Origin: Hyphomicrobiaceae bacterium
Lineage (GTDB): Bacteria; Pseudomonadota; Alphaproteobacteria; Rhizobiales; Devosiaceae
Reading direction: 5' to 3'
Length of the DNA: 64,000 nt
Assembly (NCBI GenBank): GCA_020638065.1
Contig: JACKJG010000004.1
Location: 62,001-126,000 of the forward strand
Below the pieces are notes generated by a model. The model was not told where the DNA came from, did no database searches, and was given only the letters and a program-made list of their open reading frames with translations. This document shows positions 9,604-19,237 of the stretch, in pieces (position 1 is the first letter of the stretch; every line of letters begins with the position of its first letter). The position numbers were made by a program, and so were the translations under genes.

Positions 9604-9993
9604 ATGGACGAAGACGACGGGTCCGAACCCCATGGCGAACTGACGATCAGAACCGTAGCCATGCCCGCCGACACCAACCCGTCAGGCGATATTTTCGGCG
9701 GCTGGGTTCTTTCGCAGATGGACATTGCCGGCGGCGTCGCCGCCCGCAAATTCGCCAAAGGGCGGGTCGTCACGGTCGCGGTGACCGCAATGACCTTTAT
9801 CGCGCCGGTCAAGGTCGGCGACGTGCTTTGCGTCTACACCCGTATCACCAAAACCGGCACCACCTCGATCACGGTCGAGATCGAGGCCTTCGCCCGCCGT
9901 TCCGAAATCAGCGGCCGGGAAAAGGTCACCGAAGGCACCTTTGTCTATGTTGCCCTCGGCAAGGACGGCAGACCCCGCCCACTGGGTTCTTGA
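9604..9993 (+). CDS. acyl-CoA thioesterase, YciA-type hot-dog protein
   Basis: 129 residues. Hydrolyses acyl-CoA thioesters. The hot-dog helix signature NPSGDIFGGWVLSQMDIAGG holds the catalytic Asp; VTVAVTAMTFIAPVKVGDVLCVYTRI is the conserved strand region of YciA/BACH proteins. The ATG at 9604 lies one base after the tdk stop, within GAATGAGATGG, so translation is probably coupled. A longer in-frame ORF from 9457 overlaps tdk and is not used. Confidence 0.9.
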   Translation: MDEDDGSEPHGELTIRTVAMPADTNPSGDIFGGWVLSQMDIAGGVAARKFAKGRVVTVAVTAMTFIAPVKVGDVLCVYTRITKTGTTSITVEIEAFARRSEISGREKVTEGTFVYVALGKDGRPRPLGS

Positions 9994-10194
9994 CCCGCAC
10001 GGTCAAGCGGGTAGGCTGATCTTCAAGGGACCGCCAAAGAAGCTAGGCCGGCAAAACCAAAACAAAACTAATCTGGCCGAGCGTGCAGCCAATGGATGTA
10101 CGCGACCAAAAAAGCATATCTGACTTCAGGTGCCTCGGGCGCACTGAACAACATGCGGTCCGCTGAATGCTACACATGAACAGAGGACGCGAAC

Positions 10195-11355
10195 ATGGCT
10201 TTGGATTACATCGATACCAGCACAACGACACCGTCATCGCTTTCGACCGGAGATGACGTCTATGTCACATCAAACGGAGCAATATTGGCCACTGGCGCCA
10301 CTGCAATCGGGTCCGACAGCCCAACGTCGTATGGCCACAATGTTACGGTCGATGGCACGGTGTCTTCGAATACTCTGGGCATATTGCTGAACGCCAATTC
10401 AGGCGGCCTCGGCAACAATTTCGTCCTCGTTGGCGAAACCGGCATTGTCCGCGGAATTAACACGACTGCCATAGCTGTGACCGGGGACAATAGCTTTATC
10501 GAAAGCCACGGACAGGTCAGTGGCGCCCTCGGTGTCGCGATGACCAGTTCCGACGGTTCGAGTCTGTTCAACACCGGCTCGATTTCGGGATCAGCGGTGA
10601 ACGGCATTGACCTAACTCTCATCACCGATTTGAGAATGACAAACTCCGGGCAGGTCTTCGGGTACGATTTCGCTATCTACGCGGTTGATACCGATGGTGT
10701 CTTTCGAAACTCCGGCGATATTTCCGGCGGCGCCGACGCAATTTACATTTCCTCGGCATCCGCCTCCAGAATTGTCAATGAAGCCGGGGGCAGGATTTCC
10801 GGTGGCGTTGCCGCAATCGAACTCGGTGCTGGCAAAGACAGCGTCATCAATCGCGGCGAAATCAGCGGAGATGTCCTTCTTGGCTATGGCGATGACACTT
10901 TCAAGGGACGATCCGGCATCGTGATCGGAACCGTTTCGGGCGGAAACGGCGACGACACGCTCATCGGCTCGTCCGTTGACGACGACGATCTCTCCGGCGG
11001 CGACAACAACGATACTCTGAAAGGCCGGGACGGCGACGACACGCTCGACGGCGGCAGTGGAAGGGATCATCTGTTCGCAGGAAGGGGCAATGACGAGCTG
11101 ACCGGAGGCACCCAAAGGGACTACTTTCACTTCGGCCGCAACCAGGGTGAAAACACGATTTCCGACTATGAAGACGGCACCGACCGGATCGACCTGACCG
11201 CCTTCGGATTTGCCAGCAAGGGTGACGCGCTCGGCAAGTTCTTCGAAATCGGCAGCGGTTCGAACAACAAGGTCGGATTCGACTACAAAGGCACCTTCAT
11301 CATGATCAAGGGCGCCGATCTCGGTGACATCAACAATGCGGATTTGCTGATCTAG
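10195..11355 (+). CDS. RTX paralogue 1: beta-helix-like repeat protein with C-terminal RTX module
   Basis: 386 residues, no Sec signal. Residues about 1-235 contain irregular repeats with N-x-G-x-I-S/x-G turns (NTGSISGSAVNGIDL, NSGDISGGADAI, NRGEISGDVLLGYGDD) suggesting a right-handed beta-helix. Residues about 240-310 are RTX nonapeptides (GGNGDDTLIGSS, GGDNNDTLKGRDGDDTLDGG). The end (DYFHFGRNQGENTISDYEDGTDRIDLTAFGF ... GADLGDINNADLLI) is the tail shared by all RTX proteins here and probably carries the type I secretion signal. GAGGACGCGAAC precedes the ATG. First of three tandem paralogues. Likely a secreted surface or matrix protein; the exporter is not in the window. Confidence 0.8.
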   Translation: MALDYIDTSTTTPSSLSTGDDVYVTSNGAILATGATAIGSDSPTSYGHNVTVDGTVSSNTLGILLNANSGGLGNNFVLVGETGIVRGINTTAIAVTGDNSFIESHGQVSGALGVAMTSSDGSSLFNTGSISGSAVNGIDLTLITDLRMTNSGQVFGYDFAIYAVDTDGVFRNSGDISGGADAIYISSASASRIVNEAGGRISGGVAAIELGAGKDSVINRGEISGDVLLGYGDDTFKGRSGIVIGTVSGGNGDDTLIGSSVDDDDLSGGDNNDTLKGRDGDDTLDGGSGRDHLFAGRGNDELTGGTQRDYFHFGRNQGENTISDYEDGTDRIDLTAFGFASKGDALGKFFEIGSGSNNKVGFDYKGTFIMIKGADLGDINNADLLI

Positions 11356-11593
11356 GCGGCCCGGCCACCTTGGCGCCAGTTCACCCCTGACGTCGCGGCG
11401 CCCGGAGAAAGCCCTACGGGTGCCTGCGGCGGCGAAGGCAAACCCCTTCGCGACAATTCAACCCAGCCCGCACCACATTCATTGTTCCTGCCATCCCGCG
11501 CACCCATCTTTGATGAAGCGGGGCCAGGGCGCCAAAACTTGAAACCCCCGCTCTGGTCACCCGGAATCGTCACTTATTCAGGGAAGAGGACCA

Positions 11594-12769
11594 ATGGCGA
11601 CCATCATAGTTGATACCAACAGCACCAGCGCGGCAATCGGCAATCTGAACGACGGCGATGACATCATTGTTCTCCCGAACGTCAGTCTCTATGTCACCAG
11701 CGACTCGGCAATCGAGTCGGCCGCCAATGACTACAACAGCCACAATGTATGGATCGAAGGCGCGGTCTTTTCCGACGCGGCGAACGCAGTGGCCCTTGAT
11801 CAGGACGCCTTCGGATACGGCGCAAACCGGGTCTATGTCGGCGGTTCGGGGAGTATCTCGGCAACAACAGGAATTGCACTCCGCGTCGAAGGAAGCTCCA
11901 ATTTCGTCACCAATCTCGGGGAAATCGGCGGCACGACCGCTGTCTATATCCCGAACGCAGACCTCGCACAGATCCGGAACGACGGCAGCTTGATTGGCTG
12001 GGCCAATAATGGCGTTCAGACCGTTTCCGGATCGGAGGTCGAGTTGGTCAATACCGGCCTCATTCAGGCCCACCAGACCGCCGTATATTTCACGTCATCG
12101 GACGGGCGTGTTGTCAATTCCGGAACGATTTCAGGTGGTACGAACGGAATTAAGTTCAGCTCGACCATTGGTTCCAAAGTCTACAATACCGAAACCGGTG
12201 TCATTTCCAGCTATCCCACCAGCGATGCTGTCGCCTTCGGTACGGGCGACGACCTTTTGATCAATCACGGTCAGCTAATTGGCAACGTCGTCTTCAACGG
12301 TGGCGACGACACGTTCAAGGGCAGGTCTGGTTCCGTTGACGGCAACGTCAGTGGAGGAGACGGAAACGACACGCTCATCGGTTCAAGTGCCGACGACGAT
12401 AACCTGAGAGGAAATAACGACCATGACACGCTGAAGGGTCGCGCGGGTGATGACGTGCTGGATGGAGGCAGCGGAAGGGATCATCTCTTCGGGGGCAAGG
12501 ACGATGACACGCTCACCGGTGGCACCCAGCGGGACTATTTCCACTTCGGCCGCAACCAGGATCACGACACGATTACCGATTTTGAAAACGGCGTGGACAA
12601 GCTCGAGCTTAGCGCGTTTGGTTTTTCGAGCAAGGCTCAGGCACTCTCGCAGTTCTTCGAAATCGGCGGCGCGGCTAACGACAAGGTCGGGTTTGACTAC
12701 AAGGGCACGTTCATCGTCATCAAAGGCGTAGACCTGGCCGACATCGACAATGCGGATTTGCTGATCTAG
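11594..12769 (+). CDS. RTX paralogue 2
   Basis: 391 residues, same architecture as its neighbours: N-terminal beta-helix-like part (DGDDIIVLPNVSLYVTSDSAIESAANDYNSHNVWIEGAV, closely matched by paralogue 3), then nonapeptides (GGDGNDTLIGSSADDDNLRGNNDHDTLKGRAGDDVLDGG), then the shared tail ending DIDNADLLI. The DNA from about 20 bases before the stop to 14 bases after it is nearly identical to that of paralogue 1, a sign of recent duplication or gene conversion. GAAGAGGACCA precedes the ATG. Secreted role inferred only. Confidence 0.8.
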   Translation: MATIIVDTNSTSAAIGNLNDGDDIIVLPNVSLYVTSDSAIESAANDYNSHNVWIEGAVFSDAANAVALDQDAFGYGANRVYVGGSGSISATTGIALRVEGSSNFVTNLGEIGGTTAVYIPNADLAQIRNDGSLIGWANNGVQTVSGSEVELVNTGLIQAHQTAVYFTSSDGRVVNSGTISGGTNGIKFSSTIGSKVYNTETGVISSYPTSDAVAFGTGDDLLINHGQLIGNVVFNGGDDTFKGRSGSVDGNVSGGDGNDTLIGSSADDDNLRGNNDHDTLKGRAGDDVLDGGSGRDHLFGGKDDDTLTGGTQRDYFHFGRNQDHDTITDFENGVDKLELSAFGFSSKAQALSQFFEIGGAANDKVGFDYKGTFIVIKGVDLADIDNADLLI

Positions 12770-13078
12770 GCGGCCCGGCCCCGTTCCCCGGGGTTTGCCG
12801 CCGTTCGCCCCCCAACGGTATGCCGTCTGACCATATTCATCGCGACCCGATCTTGAGTTCGGCGGGGCGCGGCGAATCTACCCCGCAAGGCAAGACAAAA
12901 AGGACACTTCACTTGAACTGTCAGAACGCAGTCCGCCCATCGCCGGGAGCAAAATTTAATAAAATGTTGATTGCGGGCGATGCGGGCTCAGGACTAGCCT
13001 GATTGTGACAGACACGCGCGCGATTAAATTTCGCATCTGTCAAACATTCTAAAAGTCATACCGAGTGAGGGACGCGAA
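12770..13078. other. 309-base gap between RTX paralogues 2 and 3
   Basis: No gene seen. The first bases repeat the post-stop sequence of paralogue 1. TGACAG (near 13006) and CTGTCA (near 13038) form a widely spaced inverted repeat before paralogue 3; no confident promoter call. Confidence 0.5.
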
Positions 13079-14251
13079 ATGGCAACCACCTATATTGCAG
13101 GCAACTCAACCAGCACCACAATTGGCGATCTGGCGGATGGGGACGACATCTACGTGCTTCCGTTTGCCACGCTCTACGTCACCGGGGACTCGGCAATCGA
13201 GTCTGCCGCCAACGCCAACAATTCCCATCATGTATGGGTCGAAGGCGCCGTTACTTCGGATGCGTCGATCGCAGTGTTTCTCGACCAGGACGGTTCCGCG
13301 GTTGGCAATCATGTTCTGTATGTCGCCGAATCCGGCAGCATTTCCGGGACGGCGGGAATTGGCGTGCGGGCCGAAGGCCGCTCATCCAGTTTCAACAATC
13401 TTGGCGAAATCAGTGGCACCATAGGACTTTACCTGGTCGGCGCCACATCCTCTCAGATCAAGAACGACGGTTCCATATTCGGCTACAGCACCTACGGATT
13501 TGATGCTTCTTCAAGTCTTGGCATCGAGCTTGTCAACACAGGTCTCATTCAAGGCTGGACCTACGGAATATACCTCACCAGTTCCTCGGGACGCATCGTC
13601 AATTCAGGCACGATCGCCGGCGGCAGCGACGGGATTCACGTCAATTCGTCCGATTCATCGAAGATCTACAACAACGCGACAGGCGTCATTTCGGGCAACG
13701 AACTTGGTGACGCCGTGTCCTTGGGAATCGGGGACGATCTTCTGGTCAATCGCGGCCAGTTGCTCGGAGATGTCAGCCTCAACGGTGGAAACGACACCTT
13801 CAAAGGCAGGTCGGGGTCGGTCGACGGGCAGGTTAAGGGAGGCCTGGGCAACGACACGTTAATCGGCTCGACAAATGACGATGATCTGTCCGGCGAGGAC
13901 AACAACGACATTCTGAAGGGCCGCGACGGCGACGACATTCTGAATGGTGGCAACGGCAGGGACCATCTCTATGCCGGCATGGGCGATGACCAACTGACCG
14001 GTGGCGCCCAGAAGGACTACTTTCACTTTGGCCGAAATCAGGGCGACAACACGATCACTGATTATGTCGATGGCACCGACAAGATCAATCTCACGGCCTT
14101 TCATTTTTCCAGCGCGACCGCTGCCCTCAAGAAATTCGTCGAGATCGGCAGTAACCACAACGACAAGGTCGGATTCGACTACAAGGACACCTACATTGAA
14201 ATCCATGGTGCCGATCTGGGAGACATAAAGGCCAACGACCTCATCATCTGA
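13079..14251 (+). CDS. RTX paralogue 3
   Basis: 390 residues. N-terminal half matches paralogue 2 (YVTGDSAIESAANANNSHHVWVEGAV) with the same N-x-G-x-I-x-G turn pattern, the middle has nonapeptides (GGLGNDTLIGSTNDDDLSGEDNNDILKGRDGDDILNGG) and the tail DYFHFGRNQGDNTITDYVDGTDKINLTAF ... GADLGDIKANDLII closes it. Its leader GAGGGACGCGAA before the ATG resembles that of paralogue 1. Convergent with the thioredoxin-like gene, 27 bases apart. Confidence 0.8.
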   Translation: MATTYIAGNSTSTTIGDLADGDDIYVLPFATLYVTGDSAIESAANANNSHHVWVEGAVTSDASIAVFLDQDGSAVGNHVLYVAESGSISGTAGIGVRAEGRSSSFNNLGEISGTIGLYLVGATSSQIKNDGSIFGYSTYGFDASSSLGIELVNTGLIQGWTYGIYLTSSSGRIVNSGTIAGGSDGIHVNSSDSSKIYNNATGVISGNELGDAVSLGIGDDLLVNRGQLLGDVSLNGGNDTFKGRSGSVDGQVKGGLGNDTLIGSTNDDDLSGEDNNDILKGRDGDDILNGGNGRDHLYAGMGDDQLTGGAQKDYFHFGRNQGDNTITDYVDGTDKINLTAFHFSSATAALKKFVEIGSNHNDKVGFDYKDTYIEIHGADLGDIKANDLII

Positions 14252-14278
14252 ACCCGTCGCGCAAATGGGCGAAGTGGT

Positions 14279-14833
14279 CTAGGCCGCTTTCCACTTGATC
14301 GAACAGCCGACCGACGGGATCTGGTCGGCTGGTGCCTCTCCGCTGGCAGCAACCTCACGCATGGCATCAACCAGTTCGCGCTTCGCATCTGCCGGCGGCG
14401 GGTCTTTGCGCCCTTCATCCAGTCGCCCGCGATAGACAATCAGACCTGCGGCATTCAGGCCAAAAAAGTCGGGCGTGCACACCGCATCATAGGCTCGCGC
14501 CACTGCCTGGCTTTCGTCCCATAGATAGGGAAATGGGAAACCGCGCTCCTGAGCGAAGCGAACCATGTTCTCAAAGGAATCGTCGGGATAGGCATCCGCA
14601 TCGTTGGAATTGATCGCAGCAAACCCGATCCCCTCTCCTGCCAATTCGTCGGCCGCAGCCACCAATCGTTCCGTGATCGCTTTGACATAGGGGCAATGAT
14701 TGCAGATGAACACGATCACAGCGCCCTTCGGTCCCATGATATCGGCCAAGCCATAGCTGCCCCCGTCAGTCGCCGGCAACCTGAAGTCCGGTGCTGGAAC
14801 GTTGAGTCTGGGTTGCTCGACAATGGTTGGCAT
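14279..14833 (-). CDS. thioredoxin-fold (AhpC/TSA-like) redoxin
   Basis: 184 residues of the 'thioredoxin family protein' type. Active-site CNHCPY in VIVFICNHCPYVKAITERL; the cis-Pro region VCTPDFFGLNAAGLIVYRGRLD is intact. No signal peptide, so a cytoplasmic thiol oxidoreductase or peroxidase-like protein; substrate unknown. GGAGAGG lies upstream of the ATG. Confidence 0.85.
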   Translation of the reverse strand: MPTIVEQPRLNVPAPDFRLPATDGGSYGLADIMGPKGAVIVFICNHCPYVKAITERLVAAADELAGEGIGFAAINSNDADAYPDDSFENMVRFAQERGFPFPYLWDESQAVARAYDAVCTPDFFGLNAAGLIVYRGRLDEGRKDPPPADAKRELVDAMREVAASGEAPADQIPSVGCSIKWKAA

Positions 14834-14902
14834 GCCGCCTCTCCTTCAATGGTTCGAACCCGCGGCGGAATGCGCCAAGACCGGCGCATTCCCGGTTTGG
14901 AC

Positions 14903-17116
14903 CTAATTGACGGTCAGCGGCACGCGGGCCAGTACCACATCGCCATCTTCGGCCTTATAGCGCACCTCATACTCGCCCGGCCGGTCCGGCGCAAACATCT
15001 GCACCGGCGACCCTTGCGAAGTGCGTGCCGACACGAATCCATTGCGGCCGTCATTTGACCCCGCCGGAACGATATCAATTACATCATTGCGGTTGCCCGG
15101 TCCCTTGAAGGCGACTTCGATGACCTCTCCCGCGCCGACGCTCGCCGGTGCCGACAATTCCGCGGCGGCCGGTGCGATCGTGACGGGAATGCGGGCCAAT
15201 ACCCTGCCGCCTTCGCCCAGCACGTAGCGGATTTCAAAACTCCCCAACGCTTTGGGCACCCTGATTTCCGCCGGATTGCCATTTCTTGTATAGGCATATG
15301 TCCCGTAATCGCCATCGGGCGCACCGGATTCGATGAGCGTGATATAGTCGCGATTGTTGTCCGGCCCGCTCCAATCCACATAGATCGAACTTCCGGGCAC
15401 CGGAACATCATCCGTGCTGACTTTCGCCGAAATTCCGGTCAGTTCAATCGTCGTGGTTGCGAGGGTTCGGTTCGATTGGCCCATGACATAACGGATCTCG
15501 AAAGTGCCGAGACCGTCAGGAGCCGTCAGAACGACCGGGTTTTCATTCGACGTGTAGCCATAGGAACCATAGCTGCCCTGGTCGGCACCAACTTCGACAA
15601 TCGTGACATAGTCGCGTGGGTTGTTCGGGCCCGTCCAGGCAACTTCGAACTCACCACCGGCCTGAACACTCGCTGGCGCAGTCAGGGTCGCACTCACCGG
15701 CAAAACCTTGACCGGAATCGAAACCAGCGTTTTCGATCCTTCGTCCAACACATAGCGGATTTCGTAGTCACCAGCGGTTTCGGGTGCGACCAGCGTCCCC
15801 GGATTGCCGTTGCCCGTGTAAAAATAGGAACCATAAGTTCCCTCATCAGCGCCAACCGCCACGATGGTCACGTAGTCCCGCGCATTGTCCGGTCCCTGCC
15901 AGTTCACTTCGAATTCCTGGCCTTCGTTAAGCTCCTTGGGCGCTTTGAGTGCCGCGACAGCCTCCACCACTTCGATCGGCTGGCGCGCCAGCACACTGTT
16001 GGTATCATTATGCACATAGCGCAACTCGTACGTCCCGAGTTCCGCCGGTGCGGTGACGATGGCGGGGTTTCCGGCATCGGTGTAGGCATAGTTGATGTAG
16101 CCGTTCGGGCCTTCGTCCGCCTCAACGATGGTGACAAAATCGGCACGTCCGTTCGGCCCGTCCCACGTCACCTCGAACTGTGAGCCTTGCTCGACTTGAT
16201 CTGGAGCCTGAAGCGTCGCCGTCAATTTGATCACCTCGACAGGAACCATGATCGGTCCGTCGCTATCAGAACTGATGTCAAAGGCGGTTCCGCCGGAAAT
16301 ACCAGGCCCCTCGACCGAAATCGAATAACTCCCCTCCTCGAGGGTCGCTGAAAAGCTTTCGGCGCCGTCCTGGCTGGCCACAACCGCTCCGCCCGCGTCG
16401 CGTAGCGTCCAGTTGAGCGGGATGCCCTTGACCGCAACATCATCCTGATCGACAGCCTCAAAGCTGAAACTGGGTGTTGGCGCGGCCACCACCGTTTCCT
16501 CGAGTGCCGCCGTCAGTTCATCCGGATCGTCGGCCTGCAGGTAAAGGCCGCCCGTATTCTCCGCGAGGCAGGCAACCTGCGCGCCTTCCTCCTCGGACAA
16601 GCCGAATCCGACGACATGTGCCGTGAAATCGATTCCCTGCTCTTCAAGGGCCTTGCCCAGCGCACACGGGTCGGCTTCGCAGGTCTCGATACCGTCCGTG
16701 ATCAGAACGACGGTTGCCTTGTCTTCGGTGTAACGCAGTTGCTCGGCCGCAAATTTCACCGCTTCCGACAGCGGAGTCTTGCCGAGGAATTTCATGTTGT
16801 CCGCCGCATCGGCGATCGCGGCGGCGGTTCCCTGTGCGGGTGGCACCACCAGTTCGATATCCGCGCAATTGCCTTTTTCGCGGTGCCCGTAGGCGACAAG
16901 CCCGAGTTCGGTGGTCTCCGGCACCGTCGGGAGCACATCATGCAGGACCTGCCGCGCAATTGTCAGTTTCGGCACGCCGTCAATTTGCCCCCACATCGAG
17001 CCGGACCCGTCCAGCACGATCATCACCCGTTCCTGTGCAACAGCCCCACCCGCCATTACCAGCACAAGGCCGGCACACAAAAACACGCGCCGCAGCGCCT
17101 CAAACAACGTTGACAT
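14903..17116 (-). CDS. secreted von Willebrand factor A protein with five tandem Ig-like repeats
   Basis: 737 residues. Signal peptide at 1-27 (... GLVLVMAGGAVAQ). vWA domain at about 30-210 with an intact metal-binding MIDAS (VLDGSGSMWG) and VVLITDGIETC. A carboxypeptidase-like linker at about 215-300 is followed by five about 88-residue repeats, each with L-x-A-P, W-x-GP-x-x-x-x-D-(Y/F)-(V/I)-T-(I/L)-(V/I), Y-(T/F)-x-x-G-N-P and (Y/F)-E-(I/L)-R-Y-V, the last repeat being most diverged. AGGAGAGG precedes the ATG. Probably a periplasmic or surface protein binding Mg2+-dependently to a partner; the partner is unknown. Confidence 0.85.
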   Translation of the reverse strand: MSTLFEALRRVFLCAGLVLVMAGGAVAQERVMIVLDGSGSMWGQIDGVPKLTIARQVLHDVLPTVPETTELGLVAYGHREKGNCADIELVVPPAQGTAAAIADAADNMKFLGKTPLSEAVKFAAEQLRYTEDKATVVLITDGIETCEADPCALGKALEEQGIDFTAHVVGFGLSEEEGAQVACLAENTGGLYLQADDPDELTAALEETVVAAPTPSFSFEAVDQDDVAVKGIPLNWTLRDAGGAVVASQDGAESFSATLEEGSYSISVEGPGISGGTAFDISSDSDGPIMVPVEVIKLTATLQAPDQVEQGSQFEVTWDGPNGRADFVTIVEADEGPNGYINYAYTDAGNPAIVTAPAELGTYELRYVHNDTNSVLARQPIEVVEAVAALKAPKELNEGQEFEVNWQGPDNARDYVTIVAVGADEGTYGSYFYTGNGNPGTLVAPETAGDYEIRYVLDEGSKTLVSIPVKVLPVSATLTAPASVQAGGEFEVAWTGPNNPRDYVTIVEVGADQGSYGSYGYTSNENPVVLTAPDGLGTFEIRYVMGQSNRTLATTTIELTGISAKVSTDDVPVPGSSIYVDWSGPDNNRDYITLIESGAPDGDYGTYAYTRNGNPAEIRVPKALGSFEIRYVLGEGGRVLARIPVTIAPAAAELSAPASVGAGEVIEVAFKGPGNRNDVIDIVPAGSNDGRNGFVSARTSQGSPVQMFAPDRPGEYEVRYKAEDGDVVLARVPLTVN

Positions 17117-17298
17117 TGAACCTCTCCTGGAATTTCCGCGTCCCTGCGGATTAAGCCGTCAGCGCTGGCCTGCGTCAACCGCCAGTCGCCATTAAGCCCA
17201 TGTTAACCGTTCAGGTTGCGTTCAGGCGGCCGGCGATAGATCTGCCGTCACAAATGGCGTCCCGTGAGGACAAAGCCATCAAAGGAAAGGTCAAACCC

Positions 17299-17973
17299 AT
17301 GTCACAGTCGATTGTTTCTAGGATCGGTGCACTCGGCCTCGCCGCGCTGGCTGCCCTGTCACTCGCCGCCGCCGCAACGCCCTCGCAGGCCGCATCCACC
17401 ACGGTTTGGGCTTCTGCCAAAAGCCCGCTCAACGTCCGCATTGGCCCGGGCGTTCAATATGAACGCATCGATACGCTTTACCAGAACGAGACCGTTCAGG
17501 TGACCCAGTGCGCCTCCAACAATTGGTGCTATGTGACCCATTCGGGTCCAGATGGCTGGGTCTCAGCCAGCTACCTGACTTTTGGCGCTGCCGTCCAACC
17601 CACGCCGCAGCCTCAGCCGATCACCCCGGCGCCGCAACCCACGGTTCCCGCGCCGCATACGATCACGACCGGTAATGGCATCACCATCACGATCGGCGGC
17701 ACCTTCGGCACCCCGAGCCATATCCTGCCCCGGGTCTGTGTCTATTCCGGTGCGGGCTATACCGGCTCCGAATTCTGCGCTTCGCCCGGCGGCAACTACA
17801 GAACGCTCGGCAACTGGAACGACAAGATCTCGTCGGTTCGCGTTGAGGCGGGTGCGGACGTCACCCTTTGCACCGGTATCAACTATTCCGGTTTCTGCCG
17901 CACGCTGACCCATTCCGAAGCGCAGCTCGGCGGGACGTTGAACAACAACGTTTCATCGTTTCATACGCACTGA
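17299..17973 (+). CDS. secreted SH3b + I36/crystallin-like protein, paralogue 1
   Basis: 224 residues. Signal peptide at 1-32 (... LAALSLAAAATPSQA). Bacterial SH3 domain at about 35-97 (LNVRIGPGVQYERIDTLYQNETVQVTQC ... GPDGWVSASYL), a Pro-rich linker, then about 80 residues resembling the peptidase inhibitor I36/beta-gamma-crystallin fold (VCVYSGAGYTGSEFCASPGGNYRTLGNWNDKISSVRV). SH3b domains often bind cell wall or peptides. GGAAAGG precedes the ATG. First of four tandem genes with this pair of domains; followed by a strong terminator. Confidence 0.82.
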   Translation: MSQSIVSRIGALGLAALAALSLAAAATPSQAASTTVWASAKSPLNVRIGPGVQYERIDTLYQNETVQVTQCASNNWCYVTHSGPDGWVSASYLTFGAAVQPTPQPQPITPAPQPTVPAPHTITTGNGITITIGGTFGTPSHILPRVCVYSGAGYTGSEFCASPGGNYRTLGNWNDKISSVRVEAGADVTLCTGINYSGFCRTLTHSEAQLGGTLNNNVSSFHTH

Positions 17974-17997
17974 TCGGCGAAAAGCCATCTCTACGAA

Positions 17998-18029
17998 AAG
18001 CCCGCTTTGCAAAACAGCGGGCTTTTTTC
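17998..18029 (+). terminator. intrinsic terminator after SH3b-I36 paralogue 1
   Basis: AAGCCCGCT (17998-18006) and AGCGGGCTT (18016-18024) form a perfect 9-bp stem, then a run of six T. Confidence 0.9.
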
Positions 18030-18163
18030 TGTCTGCCATGAATCTGGCACGCTCTTGTGTAACAGAGGCCAACGACCTTAAATGAACCATTCATGCAGCG
18101 TTCAGGCCGGACCGCCTAGCACTTTGGTTGCTTGATTGCTCTTTTCAACGAGGGGACACGACA

Positions 18164-19216
18164 ATGAAGATGATCAAAACCCTGGCCACGCTGACACTTG
18201 CAGCGTCCGCATTTGCCGCCCTTGCCTCTGCCGCAAACGCCTATCCGGCCAAAGCCGACGTTGCGCTGAACGTGCGCACCGGCCCGGGCACAGAGTTTTC
18301 CGTTCTGGACCAGCTGACGCTCAATGAACGGGTGAACGTCGTCGAATGCACCACATCCGGCTGGTGCTATGTCGACCAGGACGGACCGGACGGCTGGGTT
18401 GCCGAGCGCTACCTGACAGATCTGACACCGCCGCCGGCACCTCCCCCCACCCCGACGCCAACGCCGACCCCGGCTCCCTCGGGCGGATGTCGCTTTGAGG
18501 TGACGGTTGGAACCGATGGTCCGCATTTCAATCTGGTTTGTCCCGGCGCACCGACACCCCCGCCGACCCCGACCCCGACGCCAACGCCCTCCCCGGCGCC
18601 AAATACAGCCTGCTTCTATACCGGCAACAATTATACGGGCTCCGAATTCTGCAACGGTATCGGTGACTTGCCGACCCTTGGAGCCGCGTATAACGATGCA
18701 ATTTCGTCGGTGAAGCTCAACGGCGATGTGGTCGTCAAATTGTGCGACAATGCCTTCTTTGGCGGCACCTGCCTTGATATCGACTCCAACCGGCCAAATC
18801 TTGGCGCCGCGAGCAACCGGGCATCCTCGATCAAGGTTTCGCCGACACCTCCTCCAGGTCCCGTTGTTCCGGCCGTCCGCTCTCAGGGAAACATTGCCCT
18901 GCAGCAGACCTTCCAGGCCAATCTCGACAATGGCAATGTGGGAGCCGGCGGTGCTGACATCTGGTTCGAAGCCGTCAACCCGATCCAGAAGTATCTGACC
19001 CCGGTCAACGGCGCCAAACTCTCGCTTGGCGACGGCTCGCTTCGCGGATACCTGGCCTGCCAGGGCGAGACCTACAGCGACACCCGCATTTCTTTGGGTC
19101 TCATCGATCCGGGCACAGCGCTTTGCGTCAAGACCAATAACGGCCGCACGTCGGTGATCCGTGTCGACTCCTATGCCGGCACCACGATGAACCTCAGCTA
19201 TCGCACCTGGGAATAA
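18164..19216 (+). CDS. secreted SH3b + I36/crystallin-like protein, paralogue 2, with extra C-terminal domain
   Basis: 350 residues. Signal peptide at 1-26 (... FAALASAANA). SH3b at about 28-88 (LNVRTGPGTEFSVLDQLTLNERVNVVEC ... GPDGWVAERYL), two Pro/Thr-rich linkers, I36-like domain at about 148-225 (ACFYTGNNYTGSEFCNGIGDLPTLGAAYNDAISSVKL). It then differs from its paralogues by about 110 further residues (QGNIALQQTFQANLDNGNVG ... TTMNLSYRTWE) that I do not recognise. GAGGGG lies upstream of the ATG. Secreted; function unknown. Confidence 0.8.
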   Translation: MKMIKTLATLTLAASAFAALASAANAYPAKADVALNVRTGPGTEFSVLDQLTLNERVNVVECTTSGWCYVDQDGPDGWVAERYLTDLTPPPAPPPTPTPTPTPAPSGGCRFEVTVGTDGPHFNLVCPGAPTPPPTPTPTPTPSPAPNTACFYTGNNYTGSEFCNGIGDLPTLGAAYNDAISSVKLNGDVVVKLCDNAFFGGTCLDIDSNRPNLGAASNRASSIKVSPTPPPGPVVPAVRSQGNIALQQTFQANLDNGNVGAGGADIWFEAVNPIQKYLTPVNGAKLSLGDGSLRGYLACQGETYSDTRISLGLIDPGTALCVKTNNGRTSVIRVDSYAGTTMNLSYRTWE

Positions 19217-19237
19217 TCGCTCGGCCGAACAAAACCA

